A stretch of 64,000 bases of DNA from Desulfitobacterium_A sp034927245. Lineage in GTDB: Bacteria > Bacillota > Desulfitobacteriia > Desulfitobacteriales > Desulfitobacteriaceae. The translations under genes were made by a program, and so were the position numbers. The stretch covers positions 1 through 64,000 of the forward strand of contig NZ_JAYFQK010000003.1 in assembly GCF_034927245.1 (NCBI RefSeq), written 5' to 3'. How positions within the stretch are numbered: the first letter of the stretch is position 1; each line of letters opens with the position of its first letter. The notes beneath the pieces are model-generated. The model had not been told where the DNA came from and did no database searches. It was given only the letters and a program-made list of their open reading frames with translations. This document shows, in pieces, positions 1-7,720 of this stretch.

Positions 1-42
1 AATAAAAATTTTCTGAGGGAATTTCCAATTTGGTGTTTCCAA

Positions 43-290
43 AAATGAAAACCCCCTACCGAAAAGTAGGAGGAATTCAATATTGATGGTTCAAGCAAAG
101 TCTTGAACCATCTACCTCGGCGAATGCCGAGAGGCTATTATCATATAGTTAAGGAGGTAAAATAAAATTATGGTTGAATAAGTGCAACCGTAAGGCAAGG
201 GAAAATCAGAAACAAGAAACCTTTATCGAGTTGAAACCGACATCGTCTAAGGAAGGTCCGATCATTATAAAGATCGGAGGGGTTTCCATC
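43..290 (+). ncRNA. Candidate structured leader RNA (unidentified)
   Basis: The stretch before the first gene contains several stable helices. A perfect 11-bp inverted repeat pairs 85-95 with 102-112. CTCGGC/GCCGAG pairs 116-121 with 126-131. GGTTG/CAACC pairs 172-176 with 185-189. An outer GAAACC/GGTTTC helix (233-238 with 281-286) encloses CCGATC/GATCGG (258-263 with 272-277). A strong ribosome site at 151-157 precedes ATG at 170, which opens only a three-codon ORF (M-V-E-stop). I do not match it to a known riboswitch class. No poly-U terminator is obvious. It could be a leader controlling the small ORF and ABC transporter that follow. Confidence 0.35.
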
Positions 291-329
291 AAGCATTGCT
301 GAATTAATGTTAAAGGAGAGAGCTTGAAA

Positions 330-482
330 ATGCGCACTGTGAGCATTATTCTAAGTATTCTTGCCATAATAGGGTATCTATATGGCGCATATAGTCATAT
401 AAACAACCTCATTTATGCTGGATTGATCTGTACAATTGGAGCCGTTATTTTCAAGAGATCGAGCATAAAACACCAAAAATAA
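330..482 (+). CDS. Small hydrophobic 50-residue protein
   Basis: This ORF of 50 codons starts at ATG 330 with a good ribosome-binding site (AAAGGAGAG, 312-320). The product begins MRTVSIILSILAIIGYLYG and has two hydrophobic stretches, about residues 4-22 and 27-42, with a basic tail (KRSSIKHQK). That suggests a two-helix membrane peptide. It lies 32 bp upstream of the ABC transporter pair and probably belongs to the same transcript. I do not recognise a family. It could be a small accessory subunit or regulator of the transporter, but nothing in the sequence proves this. Confidence 0.5.
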   Translation: MRTVSIILSILAIIGYLYGAYSHINNLIYAGLICTIGAVIFKRSSIKHQK

Positions 483-514
483 AGGAAATGCTTAAATAGC
501 GGGGGGAATAGGGG

Positions 515-1483
515 TTGACCGAATTAGCAATTTGCACAGACAGTCTTTGCAAGAGATTCGGATCTCTTCATGCAGTAGAAAACTTATCTCTACAAGTGCC
601 TTCCGGAATTGTTTTCGGTTTTTTGGGACCCAATGGGGCGGGAAAAACTACTACAATAAGGCTTCTCCTGGATCTTCTATGTCCAGATCAGGGAACAGCC
701 GAGGTACTCGGATTTAATACCCATAAAGACGGCCAACTGATTCGAGAATTTTGCGGAGTTCTATTAGAACATGATGGTTTATATGAACGTCTAAGCGCGG
801 AGGACAACCTGGAGCTATATGGCAAAATATACCGTCTGTCCAAGGCGGAGCGCAGCAGCCGCATACGGGAGCTCTTGACTCACATAAATCTTTGGGAACG
901 GCGAACAGAAAAGATTGGTGGCTGGAGTTACGGAATGAAGAAGAAGTTAGCTGTAGCCAGAGCTCTTATCCATCATCCCCGTCTGGTTTTTTTAGACGAA
1001 CCAACAGCAGGCTTAGACCCTATAGCTGCAGCTTCTTTGCGCGATGACCTTTCCAAGTTGGTTAGAAATGATGGTGCTACGGTATTTCTTACTACACACA
1101 ACTTGGCGGAAGTAGAAAAGCTGTGTAACAGGGTTGCGGTCATTAATGAAGGTAAGTTGGTCGCATCAGGTACTCCTTATGAATTGGAGTCCACCGTTAA
1201 TGTTCAACAAGTAGAGGTAATGGGTCTTTGTTTTGATCAGACCGTCATAAATCTCTTGAGTGAGCGTCCCGAGGTAAAGGAAGTTCATTTAAACCAAGAG
1301 GGCTGCCTACAGTTACTAGTGAACAGTGAGGTAAAAATTGCTCCTTTGGTTCGCTTGTTGGTGGAAGCTGGCGCCCAAGTAGAAGAGGTGCGAAAAAATA
1401 GGCCCGATCTAGAACAGGTATTTCTAAACCTTGTGTCGGAGGGAAAAGCAATAAAAAAGTTAACGAGGTTTAATAAATTATGA
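515..1483 (+). CDS. ABC transporter ATP-binding protein (ABC-2 exporter type)
   Basis: Cytoplasmic ATPase that would power the membrane protein encoded next. Walker A GPNGAGKTT is at residues 38-46, a degenerate signature WSYGMKKK at 138-145, Walker B LVFLDEP at 158-164, and the switch histidine H196 in TTHNL. The SYGMKKK form of the signature is usual for the CcmA/NatA/DrrA-like class of ABC-2 exporters. The C-terminal ~100 residues resemble the DUF4162-like extension of that class. The start is TTG 515 after a G-rich site (GGGGGG, 501-506); no better-placed ATG exists. The stop overlaps the permease start by 4 bp, so the two are translationally coupled. Substrate unknown. Confidence 0.85.
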   Translation: MTELAICTDSLCKRFGSLHAVENLSLQVPSGIVFGFLGPNGAGKTTTIRLLLDLLCPDQGTAEVLGFNTHKDGQLIREFCGVLLEHDGLYERLSAEDNLELYGKIYRLSKAERSSRIRELLTHINLWERRTEKIGGWSYGMKKKLAVARALIHHPRLVFLDEPTAGLDPIAAASLRDDLSKLVRNDGATVFLTTHNLAEVEKLCNRVAVINEGKLVASGTPYELESTVNVQQVEVMGLCFDQTVINLLSERPEVKEVHLNQEGCLQLLVNSEVKIAPLVRLLVEAGAQVEEVRKNRPDLEQVFLNLVSEGKAIKKLTRFNKL

Positions 1484-2232
1484 TACACGACATTTTAACA
1501 ATTTTTTGGAAGGAATGGAAAGAAATAAAAGAGCTCATCTGGCAAAGAGGCAGTGGCCGTGGATCGGGATTACGTCTCGTTGCTGTTTTTGGAATAGTAG
1601 GTGGCTATTTGCCATGGCAATTTGGCATTATGTGGATTGAATCACCATTACCAGTTATATACGGGGCTTTTTATTCTATTTTTATGGTTACTTCGATAAT
1701 CGTAGACTGTTTTGCTGGGGAAAGAGAACGACACACCCTTGAAACCTTATTGGCCAGCCGAATTCCCGATTACGCGATCTTATTAGGGAAGCTAACTGCC
1801 ACTATAAGCTATGGAATGTGTTTTGTCTTAATTATAGAAATAATAGGGTTATTTGCTGCCAACTTAAACGTAAATAGCGGTATGTTTGTTAACTATTCTG
1901 CGCAAACGATGTTAAGCATCTTGTTGATAAGCTTTTTTGGTTCCTGGCTGATGGCAGAAATTGGACTCTTTTTGTCTTTAAGAGCATCAACAGTGCGCCA
2001 AGTTACACAAAACCTAAATACTGGAATAATGGTAGCGTTTTTAGTAGCAAATTTCGGCTTTACTGCTCTCCCTAAAACATGGAAAGAGACAATATTGCAT
2101 GTGTTTAACATAAATGATGGGCAAGCGATTATGTATGTTATAGCCATAATTCTTTTAGTGATTGATGTAATAATTTTATTTCTGACAACTGATACCTTCA
2201 AACTGGAGAAGCTAGCCATTGAACATCGCTAA
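1480..2232 (+). CDS. ABC-2 type transporter permease
   Basis: Membrane partner of the preceding ATPase; the start ATG overlaps its stop (ATGA). The 250-residue protein has about six hydrophobic segments. A cytoplasmic loop with the sequence FAGERERHTLETLLASRIPD, near residues 75-95, is typical of the ABC-2/NosY-like permease family, in which the GERERxTLExLL loop contacts the ATPase. The pair probably works as a homodimeric exporter or a resistance pump. Nothing in the neighbourhood identifies a substrate. No transcription terminator with a U-tract follows closely. Confidence 0.8.
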   Translation: MIHDILTIFWKEWKEIKELIWQRGSGRGSGLRLVAVFGIVGGYLPWQFGIMWIESPLPVIYGAFYSIFMVTSIIVDCFAGERERHTLETLLASRIPDYAILLGKLTATISYGMCFVLIIEIIGLFAANLNVNSGMFVNYSAQTMLSILLISFFGSWLMAEIGLFLSLRASTVRQVTQNLNTGIMVAFLVANFGFTALPKTWKETILHVFNINDGQAIMYVIAIILLVIDVIILFLTTDTFKLEKLAIEHR

Positions 2233-2344
2233 AATATTTGAAGTAATGGATAAATTATTATTACTGGTTGTTTTTTGCAAGTTAATTTTCCCGAAAGTTG
2301 CGAAATGATTGTTGAAGAATATACCGGCAGTTAACAGCAGTATA

Positions 2345-2423
2345 ATTGTATTTTATAACCATCTTAAGGATTCGCTAACGCTCACCCAACGGGCAAGTCC
2401 TTGATATAGTTACGAAATACAAT
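2345..2423. repeat. Imperfect inverted repeat, 79 bp, near transposase remnant
   Basis: Arms ATTGTATTTTATAAC (2345-2359) and GTTACGAAATACAAT (2409-2423) pair with two mismatches. An inner AAGGATT/AAGTCCTT pairing gives a longer hairpin. The right arm runs into a T-rich stretch (TTTTTTT, 2423-2429), so it could act as a terminator for the ABC operon. It could instead be the end of a decayed insertion element, since a transposase fragment lies 70 bp further on. Confidence 0.4.
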
Positions 2424-2454
2424 TTTTTTCGACAACCAATACCACAAGAAGGGT

Positions 2455-2577
2455 TTATAAGCCGTGGGATTGAACTCCGAGAGTGGCCTATTTCGCCTAA
2501 GACCGCTTCTGAATAATAGCAAAGCGCTTTTTGTAATCCTCTACAGCTTGCTGAAAGTTGACACTCTCATTGTAGAA
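2455..2577 (-). pseudogene. Transposase remnant (IS1182/IS5-like), frameshifted fragment
   Basis: On the minus strand, 2577 to 2497 reads in frame as FYNESVNFQQAVEDYKKRF and then soon reaches a stop. This peptide has the look of the conserved ESV..Q..VE.YKKRFG.YPE.VLADKIY segment of IS1182-type transposases as I remember it. After the arginine-phenylalanine, a one-base shift restores YYSEAVLGEIG, matching the expected continuation in a degraded form. Nothing upstream or downstream continues the gene. It is a small decayed piece with no function. The family assignment is from memory of the motif, not from a search. Confidence 0.45.
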
Positions 2578-2655
2578 ATTTCAGGATAAATAGAAGGAAA
2601 TAATTGCTTATATGTGGAAATAAGTAGTTGAATTACTAAATTACGGAGGTATGTT

Positions 2656-3333
2656 ATGGAAAAAACAAAGATGTCAATCGCGAAGAGATTTGGGAAGGTC
2701 ATTATTTCTCCAGGTAAGGCTTTTGCTGACATTGTCGAGAATCCCCGGATTTTATGGCCGGGCTTAGTCATTATCGTTATCAACCTAGCGTTAACTCTTT
2801 TAGTCATGTCGGAGACTAAAGCATTTACCGAGCAGTTGCTACTTGCTCGTGGGATGAGCCAAGATCAGATTGCGTCGGCAATGAAATTTGTGCTACCGGG
2901 GGAAATTGCTTCGTCAATATTCACTTTTCCTTTGATCTGGTTGGTTATGGCGGTTATCCTTGCTTTTTACAATCAATTAAGTGTTGGTGAGGCTCATTTT
3001 AAACAATTATACTCAGTAGCTGTTTTTGCCTGGATACCATCAGTCATAAAAGCTTTGATCTTTACCGGGCTAATCAAAACCATGGGATATAAAGCTGCCT
3101 TACAGGTCAGCACTAGTCTGGCAATATTCTTAGGGAACACAGATACTTCCAGTTTTCTATATCGTCTGATGAAAAATATAGATCTATTCAATATCTGGGG
3201 ATTGATTCTACTTATTATGGGTGGATCTATCGCCATGAAAAAGAAGCCTAAAGGGCTGGCTTTATTCATGGGAGCGATTTGGTTGGTTTACGTGGTTGTC
3301 GTGTCCTTGCTTATAAAAACCCCGGTAGTATAA
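2656..3333 (+). CDS. Yip1-domain membrane protein
   Basis: A 225-residue integral membrane protein with a soluble N-terminus (residues 1-32) and about five hydrophobic segments. The pattern of an N-terminal SPGKAFADIVENPR stretch followed by GLVIIVINLAL is characteristic of the bacterial YIP1 family (PF04893), often found beside efflux transporters in clostridia. The start ATG 2656 follows TACGGAGGT. The next gene begins 106 bp downstream, separated by an inverted repeat, and encodes the adaptor of a MacAB-like pump, so a role linked to that pump is plausible but unproven. Confidence 0.7.
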   Translation: MEKTKMSIAKRFGKVIISPGKAFADIVENPRILWPGLVIIVINLALTLLVMSETKAFTEQLLLARGMSQDQIASAMKFVLPGEIASSIFTFPLIWLVMAVILAFYNQLSVGEAHFKQLYSVAVFAWIPSVIKALIFTGLIKTMGYKAALQVSTSLAIFLGNTDTSSFLYRLMKNIDLFNIWGLILLIMGGSIAMKKKPKGLALFMGAIWLVYVVVVSLLIKTPVV

Positions 3334-3352
3334 ACAAGAAGTAGTATCAGTA

Positions 3353-3390
3353 TTAGGTAATGAGTTTATGTGAAAAGATGCATTACCTAA
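3353..3390. repeat. 10-bp inverted repeat between Yip1 gene and efflux operon
   Basis: TTAGGTAATG (3353-3362) and CATTACCTAA (3381-3390) are perfect complements separated by 18 bp. There is no U-tract, so it is more likely a protein-binding site or attenuating hairpin than a strong terminator. It lies 50 bp before the efflux adaptor start. Confidence 0.45.
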
Positions 3391-3439
3391 AGTTTAAGAG
3401 AAAATAGATCATTGTTAGGGACTAAGAGGAGTGAAAGTA

Positions 3440-4726
3440 TTGACAGAGCAGGTATCATCTGGTTTGATACCCAGCGGAGTGCCCAGAAAGTCTACTTCAT
3501 TTAAGAAAAAATTAGTGATCACTGGGGCGATTCTGTTGGTTTTAGTTATGGTAGTTTTAAATATCTACCGTATTAATAATAAAGATGTAATACCGGTGTC
3601 GGTATCCCGGGTGAGTGAGAAGCATCTGATTGAAAAGGTGCCGGCTTCAGGTAATGTTGTAGCAGATGATAGCGAAAGCGTTTTAAGTCAAGTCAGCGGG
3701 ACTGTCAAAGACATACGTGTGAAAATGGGAGACAAAGTGACAGACGGTCAGGTCTTAATGGAATTGTATATTCCCGATGCGGAACAGAAACTGGCTAAAG
3801 CCAAGTCAGAGCTGGCTTCGGCAGAATTGGCGTTATACCAAGCGCGCTCCGGTGGACAAACTGCGGACGAGGTTTCTGCCCAGTCGGCGTTGATTCAGGC
3901 TGAAAATATATACAACCAAGATAAGAATAAATTGGAGCGCAAGCAGGTTTTGTACCGGAATGGGGCAGTGGCTCAGGATGACCTGGAAAAAGCTCAGGTT
4001 GATTTCAATAACAGCAAGGCAGCTTATGATAAAGCCCAAGCTGATTTGCAGCGGGCTCAGGATGCAGCGCCAGCTTACCTGCAATCGTTGCAGGCGGCGG
4101 TTGACTCGTCCAGACAAGAGCTGGAATTAGTGGAAAAGCAAACTGCTCAACAGGAATTGATTTGTCCCCGTGATGGACAACTTTTATCCCTTAAGGTTAA
4201 ACGGGGAGATAAAATCAGCGTGAACACACCGTTATTGACGATTGGGAACCTTGCCGCCCTCAGTATCTATGCCGATGTGCCCGAAAGCGAAGCGGGAAAG
4301 ATTAAGGTAGGTCAAACGGCGGAGATTAGCGGCAACGCTTTTCAGGGGGATAAGTACCAAGGGGGGGTTACTCAGGTGGGGATGGAGGTAGGGACCAAGG
4401 CAATGAAAAACCAGGTTGAGGCTGCCTTCTTGCCTATTATTGTAAGTGTGGAGGGAGCTACCCGTTTGCTTCCAGGTTATAACGTGGATCTGGAAATTAC
4501 TACTTCTGACAGTCAGGCTTTGGTGGTGCCCATTGAATCTCTGGTAATTAAGGATAACGGAGACAGTGTCTATATCATTAAAGATGGGGTGGCCAAGCTC
4601 ACCCAAGTAAAGACCGGGATTAGCGATGGCATTACGGTGGAAATCTTAGGTGGGGTGGAGGAAAACGACCAAGTTATAACTAACCCTGGTCAACTCCAAG
4701 ACGGAAGCAAGGTTCGCATAAAATGA
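3440..4726 (+). CDS. Efflux adaptor protein, HlyD/MacA family
   Basis: Membrane-anchored adaptor of a MacAB-like exporter. A single transmembrane anchor (about residues 23-43) is followed by a biotinyl-lipoyl-like half, a long coiled-coil hairpin (about 110-240, rich in A/E/K/Q heptads), the second lipoyl half, and beta-barrel and C-terminal domains ending GQLQDGSKVRIK. At 428 residues it is of usual family length. I place the start at TTG 3440, eight bases after AGGAG (3427-3431). The in-frame GTG at 3431 overlaps the Shine-Dalgarno itself. The stop overlaps the ATPase start by 4 bp. In a Gram-positive cell the adaptor works outside the membrane without an outer-membrane channel. Confidence 0.85.
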   Translation: MTEQVSSGLIPSGVPRKSTSFKKKLVITGAILLVLVMVVLNIYRINNKDVIPVSVSRVSEKHLIEKVPASGNVVADDSESVLSQVSGTVKDIRVKMGDKVTDGQVLMELYIPDAEQKLAKAKSELASAELALYQARSGGQTADEVSAQSALIQAENIYNQDKNKLERKQVLYRNGAVAQDDLEKAQVDFNNSKAAYDKAQADLQRAQDAAPAYLQSLQAAVDSSRQELELVEKQTAQQELICPRDGQLLSLKVKRGDKISVNTPLLTIGNLAALSIYADVPESEAGKIKVGQTAEISGNAFQGDKYQGGVTQVGMEVGTKAMKNQVEAAFLPIIVSVEGATRLLPGYNVDLEITTSDSQALVVPIESLVIKDNGDSVYIIKDGVAKLTQVKTGISDGITVEILGGVEENDQVITNPGQLQDGSKVRIK

Positions 4727-5457
4727 TCATAATAAAGGACTTGGTTAAAACCTATAACACTGGCACTACCAAGGTAGAGGCGCTAAAAGATGTCAATATT
4801 ACTGTCAATGATGGGGAGTTTATCGCGGTGATGGGACCATCAGGTTCAGGTAAATCGACACTGATGAATATCCTTGGCCTATTGGATTATCCTACAGCAG
4901 GAAGTTATCTGCTGGATGGAGTTGATACACGGAGCATGGATGAACGTCAGCTTGCAGCTTTGCGCAACGGCAAGCTTGGTTTTGTTTTTCAAAGTTTTAA
5001 TCTCTTGCCTCGGCTTAATACACAGCGAAATGTTGAGCTGCCGCTCTTTTATGCCGGGGTGGACAGAAAAAAACGACAAACGTTGGCAGCCGCAGCACTG
5101 GAACGGGTAGGCTTGATCAGTCGTGCCAGTCACCATCCCAATGAGTTGTCAGGAGGACAGAAACAGCGGGTGGCTATCGCCCGAGCGATAATAAACAATC
5201 CCAGACTTCTGCTGGCGGATGAGCCAACCGGTAATCTTGACAGTGCTTCCAGCTATGAAATCATGTCTTTGTTTCAGGAATTACACCGCCAGGGCAGCAC
5301 CATCATTTTGGTAACGCACGAGCCGGAAATTGCACGCCATGCCCAACAAATTGTCCATTTTCGGGATGGCCGAATACGCAATAGTGAAAAAGTGGATCAG
5401 CCGTTAAACGCACGGCATCTGCTGGAGGATTGGCTGCAGCAAGGAGGCATGGTATGA
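4723..5457 (+). CDS. ABC transporter ATP-binding protein, MacB/LolD type
   Basis: ATPase of the efflux system. Walker A GPSGSGKST lies at residues 38-46, signature LSGGQKQR at 142-149, Walker B LLLADEPTG at 162-170, followed by the D-loop NLD. The closely spaced FQSFNLLPRL Q-loop region is typical of the LolD/MacB ATPase class that drives mechanotransmission by FtsX-fold permeases. The start ATG overlaps the adaptor stop, and the end overlaps the permease start, giving a tight three-gene operon. Confidence 0.9.
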   Translation: MIIIKDLVKTYNTGTTKVEALKDVNITVNDGEFIAVMGPSGSGKSTLMNILGLLDYPTAGSYLLDGVDTRSMDERQLAALRNGKLGFVFQSFNLLPRLNTQRNVELPLFYAGVDRKKRQTLAAAALERVGLISRASHHPNELSGGQKQRVAIARAIINNPRLLLADEPTGNLDSASSYEIMSLFQELHRQGSTIILVTHEPEIARHAQQIVHFRDGRIRNSEKVDQPLNARHLLEDWLQQGGMV

Positions 5458-6638
5458 AGATTACCGAAATGATTGGGGGAGCTCTCGAAGGAATTCGGGT
5501 GAATAAGCTACGTTCTACCCTGACAATGTTGGGTATGATCATCGGAGTGATGGCGGTCATTGTCATCGTCACCCTTGGGCAAAGCCTGAATAAACAAGTA
5601 TCGCAGACAGTAGAAGGAATGGGGGCCAACAGTTTTGCCTTAATGCCAATAGCTAATGACAACGGGCAAATAGGCAAGCTGACATTGGATGACTGTAACC
5701 TACTTAAAAATTCCGTTGACAGCATTGATTTTGTGATTCCCGTTAAGTATTTACCATATCCGTCATCATTGCAAACCATACGCAAGAAGGAACCCAGTAT
5801 GCTCATTGGAACTAACTCTGACTATCCGAAAGTGGACCAAGCAGGATTCAGCCAAGGGAGATTCTTTAGCGAGTCGGAAAACCAGATGGCCCGCAGAGTA
5901 GCGGTAATCAGCCAAACCGTGGCAGATGATCTGTTTGGTCCCGGCAGTGTGGCAGTTGGAAGAACATTGCGCATTAACAACATTTCTTTTCAAGTTTGTG
6001 GGGTGACTAAACCTGTAGCATCTTTCCTAGGTTCACAGCAGTCTCAAACCTTTATCCCGATAAATACACTGTTAGAAATAAGTGATTATCAGGAAATTCA
6101 AAAAGCGATGGTGCGTGTAAAGAAAAGCGATCAATTAAAGGCTGCCACCGTTCAGAGCGTTAGTATTCTTGAGATGCGACATGCGGCGAAGAAAGGATAC
6201 AAGGCTCAGACCAATGAACAGATGATGGAGCAGTTCAGCTCAATCCTTACGATTATCACTTCGGTTTTCGGTGCCTTGGCTGGGATTGCCTTGCTGGTTG
6301 GTGGAATCGGTATAATGAATATAATGCTTGTTTCTGTGGTCGAACGCACTCGGGAAATCGGACTGCGGATGGCTATCGGAGCGCGACGCAGCGACATTCT
6401 GATCCAATTCCTGGTAGAATCTGCTACCATTTCCGCGATTGGTGGAGGCATAGGTACTTTGCTCGGTATAGGGATAGGAGCGATTATCTCCACAGTATTA
6501 AAAATGCCGGTCGTTATCTCACTTGGGACCATCCTGTTTGCTTTTTGTTTTTCTTCGGGTATCGGTATATTATTTGGTCTTTACCCGGCCAACCGGGCCG
6601 CTAAACTAGATCCCATCGATGCCTTGCGTTACGAATAA
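5454..6638 (+). CDS. MacB-like FtsX-family ABC permease
   Basis: Membrane subunit of the exporter. An N-terminal transmembrane helix (LGMIIGVMAVIVIVTLG, about residues 24-40) is followed by an extracytoplasmic MacB_PCD domain (about 45-260), then three C-terminal helices of the FtsX domain with the conserved VGGIGIMNIMLVSVVERTRE segment. The start ATG 5454 follows AAGGAGG (5440-5446) and overlaps the ATPase stop. An upstream in-frame TTG at 5430 has no ribosome site. The likely role is export of a peptide, lipid or antimicrobial; the substrate is unknown. Confidence 0.9.
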   Translation: MKITEMIGGALEGIRVNKLRSTLTMLGMIIGVMAVIVIVTLGQSLNKQVSQTVEGMGANSFALMPIANDNGQIGKLTLDDCNLLKNSVDSIDFVIPVKYLPYPSSLQTIRKKEPSMLIGTNSDYPKVDQAGFSQGRFFSESENQMARRVAVISQTVADDLFGPGSVAVGRTLRINNISFQVCGVTKPVASFLGSQQSQTFIPINTLLEISDYQEIQKAMVRVKKSDQLKAATVQSVSILEMRHAAKKGYKAQTNEQMMEQFSSILTIITSVFGALAGIALLVGGIGIMNIMLVSVVERTREIGLRMAIGARRSDILIQFLVESATISAIGGGIGTLLGIGIGAIISTVLKMPVVISLGTILFAFCFSSGIGILFGLYPANRAAKLDPIDALRYE

Positions 6639-6845
6639 ACTGTGATTATTTTTTTCGGTAAAAGGTTACCGCCATCTTCGCCCAAAGCAACCGGAAGTAA
6701 TTTATCAGATGATTAATGGAGACAGCAGCGGCTCTGGCTACCCGGTTGAGAAGATGCGGGATGCGTTTTAGGACCCCCTGGACAACCCATAACCGGCGGT
6801 ATTCTAGGTTGGAAAAGTTGGAGAAACAACGGAGGGAGAGAAAAA
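6639..6845. other. 207-bp gap without a convincing gene
   Basis: No recognisable gene. A 70-codon minus-strand frame (6858-6646) and a shorter plus-strand frame ending near 6770 are both open. Neither has a ribosome site, and I recognise no family. The segment may be decayed coding sequence. The ribosome site of the following gene (GGAGGGAG, 6831-6838) lies at its right end. Confidence 0.4.
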
Positions 6846-7718
6846 GTGAATTTTTCATCCAAACGTGACATGTGGCTTGGTCTCCTAATATGGATTCCTA
6901 TGTTATGTGCAGTTGTTCTAACAGGATGGATAGCATTAGACCAAGGTCAGTTCGATCCGACGAGTACATTAATTGTTATACCAACTGTGGCATTTATCGC
7001 ATGGATTTGGTTTGGAACAGGATATCAAGTGACGGACGATGAGCTAAAGATTAAATGTGGTCCTATTCGCCAGACGGTCCCTTTAAGGGAAATAACAAAA
7101 ATAGAAAGTACAAGAAATCCAATATCCTCGCCGGCCCTATCACTAGACAGGTTGGAGATTAAATACGGGGAGGGTAAAATTGCGATAATTTCTCCACAAA
7201 ATAAAGAAGAATTTATCAACCTAATAACGGAGAAAAGCCAAATGGCGAAAGCTGATGGTAATAGTAAGAAACTGGATGGTACAAGTAGGAAAAGAACGAT
7301 AACAATCATTGGAGTTGTAGCAATTATCATGGTTTTAATTCTCGGTAATGCAGGTAGACTCATTTATTTCGGTAGTAAGCCGGCTGAGTATACCATTCAG
7401 GACGGCACTTTAAAAATTAGTGGAGAATATGGAGAAGAAATTAAGCTCTCAGATATAGTTGATATCTCGATACAAGACCAGATTCCTGAAATTCAGCTTA
7501 GAACGAATGGTTCTGCTCTAGGGAGCAAATTGAAGGGCTATTTCAAAATAAAGGGGATTGGAAAGGCAAAATTATTTGTCGATACGAAAAAGCCCCCCTT
7601 CATTTTTATAAATGTAAAGTCTGGCTTACGGATCGTGAATACCGACGAACCAAGCGAAACAGAACAACTTTACGGTCAATTATTAGAAGCTTGGGAAAAG
7701 AATACTACGCCAAATTAG
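6846..7718 (+). CDS. Membrane protein with two bacterial PH-like domains (YyaB-like)
   Basis: A 290-residue protein starting at GTG 6846 after GGAGGGAG. Two hydrophobic segments (about residues 11-28 and 41-58) precede a beta-rich domain with YQVTDDELKIKCGPIRQTVPLREITKIESTRNP... This matches the pattern of the YyaB-like PH domain (bPH_4). A third transmembrane segment (about 141-160, TITIIGVVAIIMVLILG) leads to a second similar domain with YTIQDGTLKISGEYGEEIKLSDIVDI. The two domains look like a duplicated fold. Function unknown. It is convergent with the following minus-strand gene, with only two bases between the stops. Confidence 0.6.
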   Translation: MNFSSKRDMWLGLLIWIPMLCAVVLTGWIALDQGQFDPTSTLIVIPTVAFIAWIWFGTGYQVTDDELKIKCGPIRQTVPLREITKIESTRNPISSPALSLDRLEIKYGEGKIAIISPQNKEEFINLITEKSQMAKADGNSKKLDGTSRKRTITIIGVVAIIMVLILGNAGRLIYFGSKPAEYTIQDGTLKISGEYGEEIKLSDIVDISIQDQIPEIQLRTNGSALGSKLKGYFKIKGIGKAKLFVDTKKPPFIFINVKSGLRIVNTDEPSETEQLYGQLLEAWEKNTTPN

Positions 7719-7720
7719 AT

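Noticed and set aside
172..189. GTGCAACCG motif suggesting a c-di-GMP-II riboswitch
   Set aside because: Only this short stretch agrees. The rest of the class consensus and pseudoknot could not be found.
6646..6858. 70-codon minus-strand frame in the gap after the MacB-like permease
   Set aside because: No ribosome site, overlaps the start of the next plus-strand gene, and no family recognised. Kept only as unexplained sequence.
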